Shown here: piece after piece, positions 33,056 through 44,054 of the stretch
Position numbering within the stretch: the first letter of the stretch is position 1
Layout of the letters: every line of letters begins with the position of its first letter
Source of the DNA: Inia geoffrensis
Taxonomy: Eukaryota; Chordata; Mammalia; Artiodactyla; Iniidae
Direction of reading: 5' to 3'
NCBI GenBank assembly: GCA_036417435.1
Contig: CM070918.1
Coordinates: 33,673,523 to 33,737,522 of the forward strand
DNA length: 64,000 nt
Made by a program: the position numbers and the translations under genes
Notes under the pieces: model-generated
Told to the model about the DNA's origin: nothing
Database searches by the model: none
What the model saw: only the letters and a program-made list of their open reading frames with translations

Positions 33056-33524
33056 TCCTGAGGTCCTATACTGACAAGAGTAGTATCCCCTGCCAAATGT
33101 AAAATACATGCTAAACATGTCCAACGAAAGTCCACGTGATAGCTACTTTCATTAAAAAAATCAAATAGCAAAGACTAAATTTTGGGGGGAGGGGTAGTTA
33201 GTGCCTTGCTTTACTGGTGCCCTGAATATGCATTTATTCTACCTCTTAGGTAACCCCAAAGGTGCTCTTTCTGGGAAGAATTTGGCTAACAGGCTAGTGC
33301 ATGGACACCTGCTCCATCCAAGGACCCTGAGAAGAGCGAGTAGATGGGTTTACCAAAGTTCAAGAGCATTGCTGTTTTTTTTTTTTTTTTCAGAGCTTCA
33401 GGCAGCTGCTCCTGCCTGCCCTGGGCTCCAGTAACAATGGAGATGGGTCCTTGAGTTAAGAGTAGAGACTACACTGATCCCTCGGACCTGCCTTTCAGCT
33501 TTAAACCTTTGGGAATGTTCTTCT
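33056..33524. other. Unclassified DNA with a poly-T run
   Basis: A T run at about 33374-33390 followed by 'cag' mimics a splice acceptor, but no supported exon follows. Nothing else is recognised. Confidence 0.4.
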
Positions 33525-33535
33525 AAACTTCCCTA

Positions 33536-33807
33536 GGGACTTGTCTGGTGGTCCAGTGGGTAAGACTCCACGCTCCCAATGTAGAGGGGGCCTGGGTTCT
33601 ATCCCTGGTGGGTGAACTAGATCCCGCATGCAGGGTGCAACTGAGAGTTTGCATGCTGCAACTAAGAAGTCTGCATGCTGCAACTAAAGATCCTGCTTGC
33701 CACAACTAAGAACCGGCACAGCCAAAATAAATAAATACATACATACATACATACATAATTTTTAAAAATGTACGGAGGATCATTTAAAAAAAAAAAAAAA
33801 AAAAAAA
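33536..33807 (+). mobile_element. Older tRNA-Glu SINE
   Basis: 'Gacttgtctggtggtccagt' (head) and 'ctgggttctatccctgg' (box B-like) are followed by 'catgctgcaactaagaagtc' units and an (atac)n stretch at 33734-33757. An A run ends at 33810. The duplication 'aaacttcccta' flanks it (33525-33535 / 33808-33818). More diverged than the CHR-2 copies. Confidence 0.9.
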
Positions 33808-33904
33808 AAACTTCCCTAAACCCCAAAGGGAAACACAGACAAGCAACCACTGGAAGTTTCCTCAGCCACCCTCCCCACCAGCCACTTCCTTCCTTGAGAG
33901 GAGC

Positions 33905-34040
33905 TTAAAGTGCTGGAAGGGTCATGGTTTCTGGAACCAGCAGGTCAAGGTTTGACTCTTGGTCTACTTTCTCCTTGTTAGTACTCCCATTTTACAGATA
34001 AGAGCTGGAGATTGATTCCGGAACCTGCATCTTGGTCCCT
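33905..34040 (+). repeat. Possible MIR fragments
   Basis: 'Tttctggaaccagcaggtca' resembles the 5' sense MIR. 'Cattttacagataagagctg' resembles an antisense MIR. Two fragments may abut here. Confidence 0.4.
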
Positions 34041-34094
34041 AATCAAGCTGTTGTGGCGTGGTGAGATGTGGCCCCTTCCCAAGTAATGGTCTAA

Positions 34095-34295
34095 GCAGAC
34101 GGTACCAGGCAGTGCGAAAGAACGTGGGCTTAAAGTACAGCTCTGCCTCCACGGGCAAGTTATTCAGCCTCTCTGTGCCCTTTTCTTTATGTGTGAATTG
34201 GGATTGCAGAGTATCTAGACCATGGGCCCATTGTGAGGCTGAAATGAGACAGTACTTGTGGAACACTTGGGACAGTGCCTGCCCACAGCATTATT
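34095..34295 (+). repeat. MIR SINE
   Basis: 'Gttattcagcctctctgtgc', 'gaggctgaaatgagacagta' and 'gggacagtgcctgcccacag' follow sense MIR order. Confidence 0.75.
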
Positions 34296-34734
34296 CTTCC
34301 TGTACTTATACTGGAAGTCGGTGGGGCTGAGTGGACCCCACCCCTTGAGGTCAACATCACTTTTTGTTAGTTTCCCCACAGAAGGGGTAGAAGGCAGTGG
34401 TTGAAGATTCTTTGGTGTCTGGCCTGTGAGGAGAACAGTCACCCGGGGGACTCACTGGAGCCTTTGCTGTCTCAGGGGACCACAAGTCAGCATCATGGCC
34501 TTCTGGGCAGATCTGTGATGCCCTGTCCTCCGATGAGTCTCCATCAGAGGATGACCTTGGCCCTTGATTGGACCCTCGTTCCAAGGGCAAAGCGAGTACT
34601 GAGCAAGAGAGAGGAACCCTTTGCTGATTGTTGGGACCACAGAGGCTGTTTCGGGAGGGGAACTGGGGCAGAACCCAGGAGATTCTGATCTGAGTTGGTC
34701 AGCCACGTGGGAGGAAACATGGCATTCCTCATGG
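34296..34734. other. Unclassified DNA
   Basis: No repeat or exon recognised. Open frames overlap on both strands. Confidence 0.4.
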
Positions 34735-34935
34735 TCAAGGAGTTGGCCTTTGGAGCCAGGCGCACCAACTATGCATCCCACTGAGCCATTTCAGAAAGTC
34801 TCCATGTTCTGCCTCAGTTTCCTCATCTGTAAAATGGGATTTTTGGTGGTACTTACCTCGCAGGAGTGTTCTTAGGCCTGCGCAGGATAACAGGGTACAT
34901 ATATTTTGCACCATAGAAGCATTCAGTAGATTTCT
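34735..34935 (+). repeat. MIR SINE
   Basis: 'Tggcctttggagccaggcgc', 'cctcagtttcctcatctgta' and 'agaagcattcagtagatttc' give nearly full-length sense MIR. Confidence 0.85.
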
Positions 34936-34959
34936 GAGAACGTTTTTTTCCCCACATAT

Positions 34960-35660
34960 AAAATAGGCATAGGACTTAAAAGATTCTGGTGCTAGAAAAG
35001 TTTATGAACTGAAAAGTAATTCTCTGTCCCATTCTTGACCCCTGGTTCTGTATGGTGTCTCCCGGGGAATCCATGGTTATCAGTGTCTTGTGTAAACTGC
35101 CAAAAATATTCTCCTTATATACCAGGATGGAAGTTATATATACATATATATGACAGATATACACCAGTATTTTTTTTACAAAAGTGAAAATGTCATATGG
35201 TTCAACCTAAATGGTGTGTATAAACGATGATAGCCTATTAGACACACTGTTCTACATTTTGTTTGTTTTTATTTTTTTAACCTAACAATACTTTTTGGAA
35301 ACCATTCTGTGCCTATTCTTACAGACATATCTCATTCTTTTTAACGGTCATGTAGTATCCCAGCTTGAAGGTAGACTTTATTTTTATTATTATTATTATT
35401 TTTGCGGTACGCGGGCCTCTCACTGTCGTGGCCTCTCCCGTTGCGGAGCACAGGCTCCAGACGCACAGGCTCAGCAGCCATGGCTCACGGGCCCAGCCGC
35501 TCCGCGGCATGTGGGATCCTCCCGGACCGGGGCACGAACCCGCATCCCCTGCATCGGCAGGCAGACTCTCAACCACTGTGCCACCAGGGAAGCCCGAAGA
35601 TAGACTTTAAATGTATCTTAATTTATTTAACCAGCTGTCCCTTGATGGCTAGTGCCTGGT
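34960..35660 (-). mobile_element. Old L1 3' end, split by a SINE
   Basis: 'Actgaaaagtaattctctgt', 'gttatcagtgtcttgtgtaa', 'acactgttctacattttgtt' and, after the SINE, 'taatttatttaaccagctgt' are antisense L1 3' UTR landmarks in order. The insertion at 35381-35595 interrupts it. Confidence 0.7.
35381..35595 (-). mobile_element. CHR-2 SINE, deletion-type short form
   Basis: The duplication 'gaaggtagacttta' (35367-35380) / 'gaagatagacttta' (35596-35609) has one mismatch. The tail has become a (tta)n repeat. Canonical body and head. Confidence 0.96.
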
Positions 35661-36509
35661 TTTTCATACCATTTATGGAGAAGAAAGGGAAAGCCCTGCG
35701 CCTCGTGTTCTCCGTCCTCCAGACCCCCAGGCCAGCCTCCCAGCCTCCAACACCTGTTATTTCCTTTCTGTTTGCTAACTCCCTGGAGGGCACATTTTCC
35801 CACCGCAACTGTGCTAGACCAAGTTTGGGGCCCCTGCTCTTGGCCTAAACATGCCTTAGATCTCTTCATAACTCAGCTTGTAAGTCGAGGCCCCTTAATT
35901 TGGCCCACAGGACTCTTTAACGCCTTTTAAACCCCGTTAAACCCATGTAATGAGTTTCCCCTTGCTGTGCTCCTGACCGTGAAAGCTGAGAGCCGGGGTC
36001 CAGGCCTCCCACCTGTTGCAGAGATTAGGCTGCGCTGGAGAGGCAGCGAGGCTGAAGGGGAGGGAGGTCTGTGGTCAGCCCCGCCTGCCTCTCCTGCTGG
36101 AGGGGGAGAGTGCGTGCTCCTGAGCCTTGGGTGGGCATTCTACCAGGGGTGTCAGGGCCCTTGGGTGGCTCTAGCAGTTGCAGCTCTCAGACCTCCAGTG
36201 GCATACGGAGGAGTTGGGGGCCCCTTTGCTAGGGTAAGGGGAGTGGGCCAAAGCTGGCAGCGGCTTGCTGTGGTGGGAATCACATGCTCCAGGTGGGGCA
36301 GAAGGGGCTTCCTCTCTTTAGGGAGCATAGAGGCACAGGCTGGCTGGCTGAGATTTCTGAGATTACTGTCCTCAGCATGTTAGCGAGCGTTCCAGAATTT
36401 TCTTTCCATGCCTGCCTATTACATAAGGGTTTATGTGCATTCTTTTGGAGAGATCTGCCTTCCCCTCTTTCACACACAGTCCACGTGGGTCCAAGGGACT
36501 GACTCCACA
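35661..36509. other. Unclassified GC-rich DNA
   Basis: GC-rich at 35990-36300, with a 138-codon open + frame (35967-36383) that has no recognisable domain and low-complexity composition. I do not treat it as a gene. Confidence 0.4.
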
Positions 36510-37050
36510 CTTCCTACTTCCTGGCCTGGCCATGTGACCCAGGACTAACCAATCAACGTTGCTACCCATAGTGATTGGTTCAGGGGTAGCCCCTGTCCAG
36601 CCCAGTGACTGGTTAAGGGGTGGGCACGTGACTAAGGTCTGGCAAATCAGAATATTTAATCCCTTGGCTACAGTAACTGTTTAGAGATGGTCACATGACC
36701 CAATGGTAATCCAAAGAGATTCAATCCCAGAACTCTCCATGGGAATAACTAGAGGAAAGAGATGCACTCTCTCCATAGGGGTACGGGAGGACAGCCTGGC
36801 AGCTTGGAGTGCCATAGGCCAACGTGTCCTCATGAGGGGAAAGCCTGCTTGAGATGCGCTAAGATGGAAGAAAGCAGGGCTGAGAGGGAGAAAGGGTAAG
36901 GTTGAGGCCTGATGACATCATCATTTAGCTTCTAGATGCAGCCACACCTGACGACTTTATATTTACACAAACAAATCAATTCTCTTTGGAACTTATGTCA
37001 TCTTGAGGGGAATCTGTGGGTTTCTTTCAGCCCAGAGTCCTAACTAAAAT
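36510..37050 (+). repeat. Old interspersed repeat, LTR-like
   Basis: 'Ccaggactaaccaatcaacg', repeated 'gtgattggttcagggg'/'gtgactggttaaggggtgg' blocks, 'cctgatgacatcatcattta' and 'agcccagagtcctaactaa' match a common old mammalian repeat whose name I cannot fix. Its end is related to the one at 1990. Confidence 0.6.
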
Positions 37051-37329
37051 ATGTAACCCACCCTGAAAGTGGCCTCAACCTGGCCTTCCTTGCTCTTCCC
37101 TGGTCAATGTCCCTTCACCCAGCCCTAGAATGTGCCTTTGATATACCCTACTTCCACTTCTTTGCTTAGTCCTTTATCTCTACCTGGTAAACCATTTCCC
37201 ACCCCGTCTCAACATGTCCTCGTCAGCTCACATATGACTCTGTACATAGAGCTCTTGGTTCGGGGAGGGTGCTGTACTCCTATTAACACTAAGCTTGTCA
37301 CTTCCAAGGAGCTTGTAATCCAGTGTGGG

Positions 37330-37400
37330 TTGCTTAGCACAAAGGGGATGCTCAGTAAAGAACAAATGAGTGAACTGAACCAACAAATGTGTGAGTGAGT
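37330..37400 (+). repeat. L2-like 3' end
   Basis: 'Gcttagcacaaaggggatgc' followed by 'tcagtaaagaacaaatgagt' resembles the sense L2/MIR terminus. The flanking 37051-37329 is unclassified. Confidence 0.45.
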
Positions 37401-37554
37401 GAAAGAAGAGACAGGGCTCATAGTAAACATTCATATCAATTCATGGCAGCATTTGCTAGCTGCATGTAAGAGGCAGGGGCAATCCAGGGTTCTCAGAGAG
37501 ATCAGGACTATGTACAGCAGCACAAGGGAAGTTTGGGAGGAAGCTGTGGGTTGA

Positions 37555-37680
37555 ATGCCAGGCTTTACACGCTTTCTTATGCGCAATGGAGAGCCGTGAA
37601 CGTTTAAAGCAGGTGTGCAGCCTGCAAAGCTGTTTTTCAGGGCTGCTAAACAGACAACGGTGTGAGGGCTAGATTGGACA
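37555..37680 (-). repeat. L2 fragment
   Basis: 'Gcgcaatggagagccgtgaa' and 'gcaggtgtgcagcctgcaaa' then 'ggctgctaaacagacaacgg' resemble antisense L2. Confidence 0.5.
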
Positions 37681-38734
37681 GGAAAGGACCACTGGCATTT
37701 GAATTAACAAAGAGAATATTTTAAATCCATTCTCTGTCGGGGGGTGATGTGAGCCTGGCATATGGGGTGGTAGAGGACAGATCGAGAGTGGCTTTGGGGA
37801 GATCCCTGAGTTCCACGCTTGAAACGTCTTTTTCAGTAGGTCTGAAATGGGGTGTGATCATCTTCGTTTCTGAAACGGCCCTTGGGCGATTCTGAGGCAC
37901 GGTTCACACCGTTGTGGCGTAGGGTCTGAGTCCATTGGATGATGGCAGAAATAGGAGTGTGTGGAAAAGTCATTGGTTAGGAATGAAAAGGGCAAGCCCC
38001 TTCCCTCTTTGAAAACAACTGTGGCATTTAAGGAACTGGCAGGCTGTCCATGTGTAGGTTCTCAGCTCACCCTAGAATAGAGACATGTAACTAGAAGTCA
38101 ATGATACTGGAAAATAGAGTGGGAAGCTGTGAGCTCACACAAATTAAGTGCCGATAGGTTAAAATGGGAAGATGTCACACAAAATGGTGGGTTTCTGGAT
38201 TCTCACAAAATGTTAGAAGAGCTGCCATGTTAGCGCCACACACTAGGTAGGAGCTGAGAAGTGGCAGCCTCTGAGAGCAGGTGCCTTGCTCTCAGTTTGC
38301 CGCAGTTTCCACCATTCCCTAATGCCTCCCACCCAACCCACTGGGCCCATTGATATTACCTGCTTGGGGTCTGTAGGTGTTTGCATTAGTGACCCTCAGC
38401 GCTCCCACATATACGGATATGGAAGCGTGCGGATCAGGAGGCAGCAAAGGAGACAACAGGATACGGCCTTGAGAAGTAGGCTGAGACAGAGTCCTAGATG
38501 CCTTGGAAACGAGAATATAAAGACAGAGAGTTAGTGTTGAAGGAGCAGTTCTGACCATGGCTACGTTGCTGAACTTCATGGATCTCGATTTCTCATTTCT
38601 AAACAATGGAGTTCATAATATCTGTTAAAAGGACTGTTGGGTGCTTTTAAGTCTTCATGCAGGTGAGACTAATCCATGTCCTTGAAGGGGCCACAGAGCA
38701 GTGACCTGTGGCTGTGAGATTCAGGGAGGTGTAA
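37681..38734. other. Unclassified DNA
   Basis: About 1 kb with no firm call. 38560-38650 ('gatttctcatttctaaacaa') may be a worn MIR. Confidence 0.4.
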
Positions 38735-38900
38735 CCAATAGTGAGAGGGGCTCGAATCTCACTTCTGCAACTTACTAGCCGCACGGCATTGAATTAGGTA
38801 GTTTTATCTCCTTGAGGTAAAATGCCCTTGACCACGAACTGGGACAACGATGCCCACACACTAGGGCTGTTGGGAAGATAAAATGAGACACTGGGTTTCA
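38735..38900 (+). repeat. MIR SINE
   Basis: 'Gctcgaatctcacttctgca', 'acttactagccgcacggcat' and 'gggctgttgggaagataaaa' are in sense MIR order. Confidence 0.75.
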
Positions 38901-38972
38901 TCCTAAGTGAGGATTAGTTGCTGAAAGCCAGCACATAAGGCACGAATTGTGTCCATTTAAAATGACCATTGA

Positions 38973-39195
38973 GGGTCTTCCCTGGTGGCACAGTGGTTGA
39001 GAGTCCACCTGCCGATTCAGGGGACACGGGTTCGTGCCCCGGTCCGGGAAGATCCCACATGCCATGGAGCAGCTGGGCCTGTGAGCCATGGCCGCTGAGC
39101 CTGCGCGTCCGGAGCCTGTGCTCCGCAACGGGAGAGGCCACGACAGTGAGAGGCCCTCGTACAGCAAAATAAATAAATAAATAAATAAAAAAAAT
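38973..39195 (+). mobile_element. CHR-2 SINE, deletion-type short form
   Basis: Perfect 14-base duplication 'aaaatgaccattga' (38959-38972 / 39196-39209). Head 'cttccctggtggcacagtgg', then 'gccatggccgctgagcctgc', and an (aaat)n tail. It is the only deletion-type copy here on the + strand. Confidence 0.97.
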
Positions 39196-39209
39196 AAAAT
39201 GACCATTGA

Positions 39210-39644
39210 AAAATCCTTTTAAGTTACCCTGGGGAGTCAGCTGTGAGTATAGCTCTCACATGTGTACGGTGACGTATAGTACATAAAGAATGTGTAGGCA
39301 AAATATGATTTTACAGAATGCCAAATGTTTGAAAATAAAATTATTTTGGCTGAGCTCACACTGAAGAATTCAGATATGTGTGCTTGTGGCTCCCCTATAT
39401 AATGAACAACACTTGAAAACTCCCTGCAGGGCTTTTGGGTCTCTGAATGAACACTCTGTACGTTGTCACCAGGTGATGGTTTTAGGAGGCCATCAGCAGG
39501 CTTGAGAGTTGCAAACAAAATCTTTGAAAGCAAGCGTTTGAGCTGTGTAATGCTATTTGATAGTTTGACTATTCAAGGATAGTTGATTTCATTGACGATG
39601 TCTCATTTTAAGGAATATCACTTTGAATGCATAAAGCATATAGT
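39210..39644. other. Unclassified AT-rich DNA
   Basis: Nothing recognised. Low CpG. Confidence 0.4.
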
Positions 39645-39850
39645 TCAATGGAGTGCTTACTATATACCAGGTACTTTTCTAAATTCTTTACTGGTGTCAC
39701 TCCACTTAATCTTCACAGTCTTCACAATGCCTCTGTCACGTAGAGACTTTAACCATCCCCATGAGGACTTTGAGGGCTGGAATAGTTAAGTAAGGTCACA
39801 CAGCTGGGAGATAGCCAAGAGCTCCATTTGAACCATCCGGCTCCCAGCTC
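39645..39850 (-). repeat. MIR SINE
   Basis: 'Tgcttactatataccaggta', 'ccacttaatcttcacagtct' and 'aaggtcacacagctgggaga' are antisense MIR landmarks. Confidence 0.8.
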
Positions 39851-40159
39851 CTGATCTCAGCCATATACTGCTGACTTGCAGCTTAAACCCTGTGCAGATG
39901 GATGATTTAAATGTGTGAGGTATTTGGGGTGTATTGGGTGGAAGGGGGTGTATTTGAATTAAGTAAAAGAGATTGCTCCCTCTGTAGATCCCGAATACAT
40001 CATCTGTCACCAAAGGGCAGATAAGGCGTTGGTTCACATACCAGCCTCAGCAAGAGGGGTTCCTTTGTCCGTCAAGAATTTGGTTACTACCTATCCAAGC
40101 TAGTAATTGGGGCCCAAAGAGAAATCCCAAGGGCATTGAATCAGATAGTTTGAATCAAG

Positions 40160-40450
40160 GGGTAGAGGTCTCCTTGGAGGTGCAGATGCTCCAGAAAAGA
40201 AGTATCTCTAAGATGACAGTGACCCTGAGTGACGGCTTCATTGGTTGCTGCCCACTCTCGAGCCATGAACATTATGACTTCACGGGATGTCACTGGGGAT
40301 GGTGCAACCTTAGGAAAGACCCCAAGTGAGCGTGCCCCAGCTGAGACCTTTCCCAATTCCTGACCCTCAACATTGTGAGCAAAGTAAAATGGTTGTTTCA
40401 AGCTGCTGGGTTTGGGGGGAATGTGTTATGTAATAATAGTAACTGGAATG
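40160..40450 (+). repeat. Old LTR-like repeat end
   Basis: 'Gtgagcaaagtaaaatggtt', 'tcaagctgctgggtttggg' and 'gtaataatagtaactgga' resemble the 3' end of an old mammalian LTR. The 5' limit is uncertain, and 39851-40159 is otherwise unclassified. Confidence 0.5.
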
Positions 40451-40734
40451 GAACTCAAAGCTTTTTGAGAACCTTCTGGAAAGATTTAGATGGCGTGTAG
40501 ATGAGGGGAAAGGACTCCAGGTACAGGAGGTAACTACATGTCCAGGTGAGCCTGGCTCAGGGGGCTGAGGGCGCTGGAGGGCACAGGGCTGAGGCCACCC
40601 TAGGTGTGCTCAGGGCATATCTCCTGGCTCTCTGGCAAGACAGATTAAGAAGGCGTGACAGAGGGTTTCAGAGGGAAGACTGGCTGGCCCCACACAGCCT
40701 CCTGAGTCCTTCTGAGCTGTGGTTAGATGACTTT
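40451..40734. other. Unclassified DNA
   Basis: Short GC-moderate stretch with an 82-codon open frame (40546-40794) that runs into the MIR. Not treated as coding. Confidence 0.4.
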
Positions 40735-40960
40735 TGGCCTCAGCCAGACCAAGTTCAATTGCCAGCTCCGCCACGGCCACCTGTGAGCCTCTAGTTGCAT
40801 AATTTCCCCTCTCTGTGTTTTACTTTCTTCATGTATAAAATGGGACTCAGCGATGTGCCTACTGAGTATATGTCTGGTTGGAGGATTCAATTAGATTATG
40901 AATATGAAGAGCTTGGGACATAGAATAAGTGCTAGAACTAAGTGTTATGATTCAAATTGC
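40735..40960 (+). repeat. MIR SINE
   Basis: 'Caattgccagctccgccacg', 'ttactttcttcatgtataaa' and 'agagcttgggacatagaata' follow sense MIR order. Confidence 0.75.
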
Positions 40961-41619
40961 CACGTTAAATTCAGAGCTCTTGTTCTCAACCTTTCAGGAT
41001 TAGGAGCTCAGGGTAAAACAGACTCACATTAACCAGCCTGGAGTCTGATGTATGCACCAGGAAGCGTACAAACTGAATGACCATCAGAAATACAGCTAAC
41101 CAAAAGCATGGTGTGGTCACATGGGCAAAGCTGTGAACCGCTTTCTAGAAAAGTACACGTGGGAGTCCATATTCTAATGGGAAGGTGGCCTCAGGGACTA
41201 TATAGTGGGAAGAGAGGGGCTGAAAATCATGTTATAGCTAATCTGAGATATTTTACCTCTCCAGGCAGAGCCTTCCACAGTGTCAAGTCTGCCAGGCCAT
41301 GGTGTCCTCTCCCTTATACTCCTTGACTTGTGACTGCCTAGGTCTTCCTTTTTTTTTTGTCAGCTAAGCCAAGGTGACCCAGATTTTGGTCATTCCTGTT
41401 GGGAGATTATTCTCCAGGGGTCTCTCACATTTCTGCACATCTTGGAAGGGAGTTTTGGAAGATGGATTTAGAGTCACGCCCAAAACAAAGGGCAGCCATG
41501 CTTACTGCCCATTAGAAAAAATTCCACTTTCCGAGGTGTCGGATTCCTCCCCTACAATGCAACCCCCTGCCTGGACAGGTGTCTAGTTGGCTAATCTGTG
41601 TCACCCGCGTGGGATTGGG
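40961..41619. other. Unclassified DNA
   Basis: No repeat or exon recognised. A short T run lies at 41349-41359. Confidence 0.4.
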
Positions 41620-41960
41620 GACAAAGGGAATTTCTGTAAATATGCTGCTGGCCATGCCATAAGTGATAACGTTCTTTGTCTCTGACCCAGATGTCTTGTG
41701 CCCTCTGCCAGCATCTGTGCAACTGGCAAGCTAACTTGTTAACTTGCAAGTAGGGTAACAGCCTTGATGAGAACATTGGATGTTCCCAAATTCTCCTGCC
41801 CCGTGACGCATTGACAGTCCTTAGCTGTTTGCAAAGAGACCCTTACTTACCCCCAGCCTATAGATTGCACTATTTAACTCTGGGGGACCTGGCCTTCGTC
41901 AGTGCCAAGTTCCTGGGGATGTTTCGCTGTCACTTGAATGAACCGTTAATGCAATGAAAT
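41620..41960 (+). repeat. Possible old LTR relict
   Basis: 'Gatgagaacattggatgttc', 'agattgcactatttaactct' and the end 'tgaaccgttaatgcaatgaa' have LTR-like texture. Family uncertain. Confidence 0.35.
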
Positions 41961-42169
41961 GACATCTGTCTGAGCGTCTGTCTGTCCCTTGATCTCAGTG
42001 CACCACTTTCCCCTCCCCATCTGCCTGGGCTTCCCCCTCCCCACACGCCGGCCTCCACCACAATCCGTCTACCCAGCAGCAACGCCCCACCGGGCCCTTC
42101 AGTCAGTCTCCAAGACCACAGTGGGGAAAATGGTGGCTGCCTTTCACCAGAGGGTGGGATCGATGCTAC
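41961..42169. other. Unclassified C-rich DNA
   Basis: C-rich with 'ttccccctccccacacgccg'. No recognised element. Confidence 0.4.
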
Positions 42170-42420
42170 TATGTTTTTCTTGACTGCTTCTCTATTTTTC
42201 CTGGCACAGGTCCGGATCAGGGAGTGCTTCGTGGCTGTGTCAGTGCCAGTTATTAACGTGAACATCATCATCATTGTTGGCTGTTCTTGTACCTGGTGTT
42301 GCAAGCTGAGCTCAGCGGGCTTTGCACGGCTCCGCAGCGATCTCTGTAATTAACTCCGATGATTCACTTTGTACACCCATTGTGTTCTTTTCAAGGCTGG
42401 CGACATCCATTTACATGAGG
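42170..42420. promoter_or_regulatory. Candidate conserved island with exon-like stretch
   Basis: Repeat-free. A pyrimidine tract 'cttctctatttttcctggca' ends in CAG at 42207-42209. It is followed by a 47-codon open frame (42210-42353, stop TAA), then 'tgtaattaactccgatgatt'. This may be a terminal exon or, more likely, an AT-rich enhancer-type island. Confidence 0.35.
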
Positions 42421-42639
42421 AGCTAAAACCAAGCATTTCTGAGGCTTCCCTTTGGAGGAGTTTCTCAAGTGCTCACCCACCCATCCTCTCCTAACGAAAC
42501 AGCCTGACCTCACCCGGCCCTCGCCTCCTATTGGAAACCCTGGGCCTTGAAACTTGGCCATTGAGAAAGAACTAAGGGTTTGGTTCCCCTTTCTTTCAGG
42601 AGAGATGCTTGGGGCCGTGTACACCCCTTGTGTTTTGAC

Positions 42640-42705
42640 CATATCCAATGCCTAGCACGGCACCTAGCATATAGTAGACCCTCAAGAAATGTCTTTTTGG
42701 AATTG
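42640..42705 (+). repeat. L2/MIR 3' end
   Basis: 'Aatgcctagcacggcaccta' followed by 'gcatatagtagaccctcaag' is the shared MIR/L2 terminus in sense. Confidence 0.6.
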
Positions 42706-42724
42706 GTGACTTTTCCTCCAAAAT

Positions 42725-42958
42725 TTCAGCTGTCCAGATGGCTAGAAGCTTAAACCTCGGGCTATTTTGCCCCGCAGGGAACATTTGGCAACATCTGGGG
42801 ACATTTGGAGTTGTCACACACAGGGCAATGCTTCTGGCATATAGTGGGTACCAGGGATGCTTCTATACATCCTACAAAACACAGGACAGCCCCCATAAGA
42901 AAGAATTATCTGGCCTCAGATCGTGCCAAGGTGGAGAAACCTTAGCTTAGAAGATGCC
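42725..42958 (+). mobile_element. MER20-type hAT DNA transposon
   Basis: 'Ttttgccccgcagggaacat', 'ttggcaacatctggggacat', 'gcttctatacatcctacaaa' and 'acaggacagcccccataaga' run nearly the full length of MER20, ending with the terminal 'gagaaacctt'. It is non-autonomous. MER20 copies are known to have contributed regulatory elements in placental mammals. Confidence 0.75.
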
Positions 42959-42959
42959 G

Positions 42960-43340
42960 CCTGAAGTTCATCTTGCCCCGGATTTATTCGTGTTGGCGTT
43001 TGGTTGGACTTGAGAAAGCCTGGAGACGGTTTTTGAAGCCCCAGCGTGATTGATGTTTTACTGCCTGGATTTTACGTGAACGGCTGCTAATGAACACGGC
43101 CTGCCTTGGTGACTCTGCAGAGGGCACCATTCAAACGAACCAATTATGAAGGATTTTTTAATGTCAACTTTTAACCAGGTAGCCCGAGGGCTTGCTGAGC
43201 ATAAAAGTACAATTTAGAAAACATGAGGTTTCCTGAGGTTCCTGGAGGCCCCAGCACAATCGATGCCGGCGCTAACGCACCAGGGCTGAGAACACAGCGT
43301 TCTGAAGTCGATGAGAAGCTTTGGCCGCTGCGTTACCCCC
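42960..43340. promoter_or_regulatory. Candidate conserved non-coding island
   Basis: Repeat-free. 'Gcgtgattgatgttttactg', 'gaaccaattatgaagg' and retained CpG ('gatgccggcgctaacgc') are visible. Flanked by MER20 on the left. Function inferred. Confidence 0.42.
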
Positions 43341-44054
43341 AAAAGTCATCCCCAGCAAAGAGGGTCAGAGTGCTGCTTTTTCAATAGGAGCTGGCCGCCA
43401 GGGGCAGGCTGGGCTGTGGCGGGGAGATCCCTGGCACACACTCCCCAGGCTCTCTGGCTGGCTGCCTGCTGCCCAAGCTTATCCACTTAACTCGCTGATT
43501 CCCAGGGACTTGCTGACTCATGGCTCTCCTGCCTTTAGCCCTGGGGGGTTAAGTAACGTAATGACTCAGGCACTCCTTCCCTTGACAGTTGTCTGCTCTG
43601 ACACCTGTGTGCAACCCATGAGGAGCTGGAATCATGGTTAATCAGGGTGACAGAAGGACCCAAGGATTCTCTTGGATGTCTCGTTTCTATTCTTCCTCGT
43701 GCCCTGACTCTCCCTGACTAGGAAAGGAGCTCCCTCTTGGGGATTTGCTAGAGACCCTCTCTTACTCCCGCTTTCTATATCGTCGTTTCTCTCCCTGCTC
43801 CACACTTCTGGGGTTTTCCTGGAGAGCTACCCATTCCTGACTTCGTTTTCTCTCTACCGCTTGGTGCTATACGATGCTTCCCCAGGGCCTTTGCTTTGCA
43901 AATCAATGTCAATACAAATGGGAAGCTGGCGCTGGTGACGACCTAACTGGATGTGAGACCCAGCACTAAACTCACGGCCTTAGATGTTTTCTTTTCTAGA
44001 TCGATGACCTTTAAACATCTTTTTATTTATTTGTTTTGTTCTTGGCAGCAGAAC
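43341..44054. other. Unclassified DNA
   Basis: No recognised gene or repeat. An AP-1/MAF-like 'tgctgactcat' lies at 43511-43521. Mixed composition. Confidence 0.4.

Noticed and set aside
35402..35848. 148-codon plus-strand open frame
   Set aside because: Its N-terminal third is the CHR-2 SINE. Similar peptides recur at every CHR-2 copy in the window.
35967..36383. 138-codon GC-rich open frame
   Set aside because: Low-complexity composition, no splice context and no domain. GC-rich DNA gives long chance frames.
36900..36925. 'gatgacatcatcatt' as a CRE-type regulatory site
   Set aside because: It is part of the consensus of the old interspersed repeat at 36510-37050, so it is not specific to this locus.
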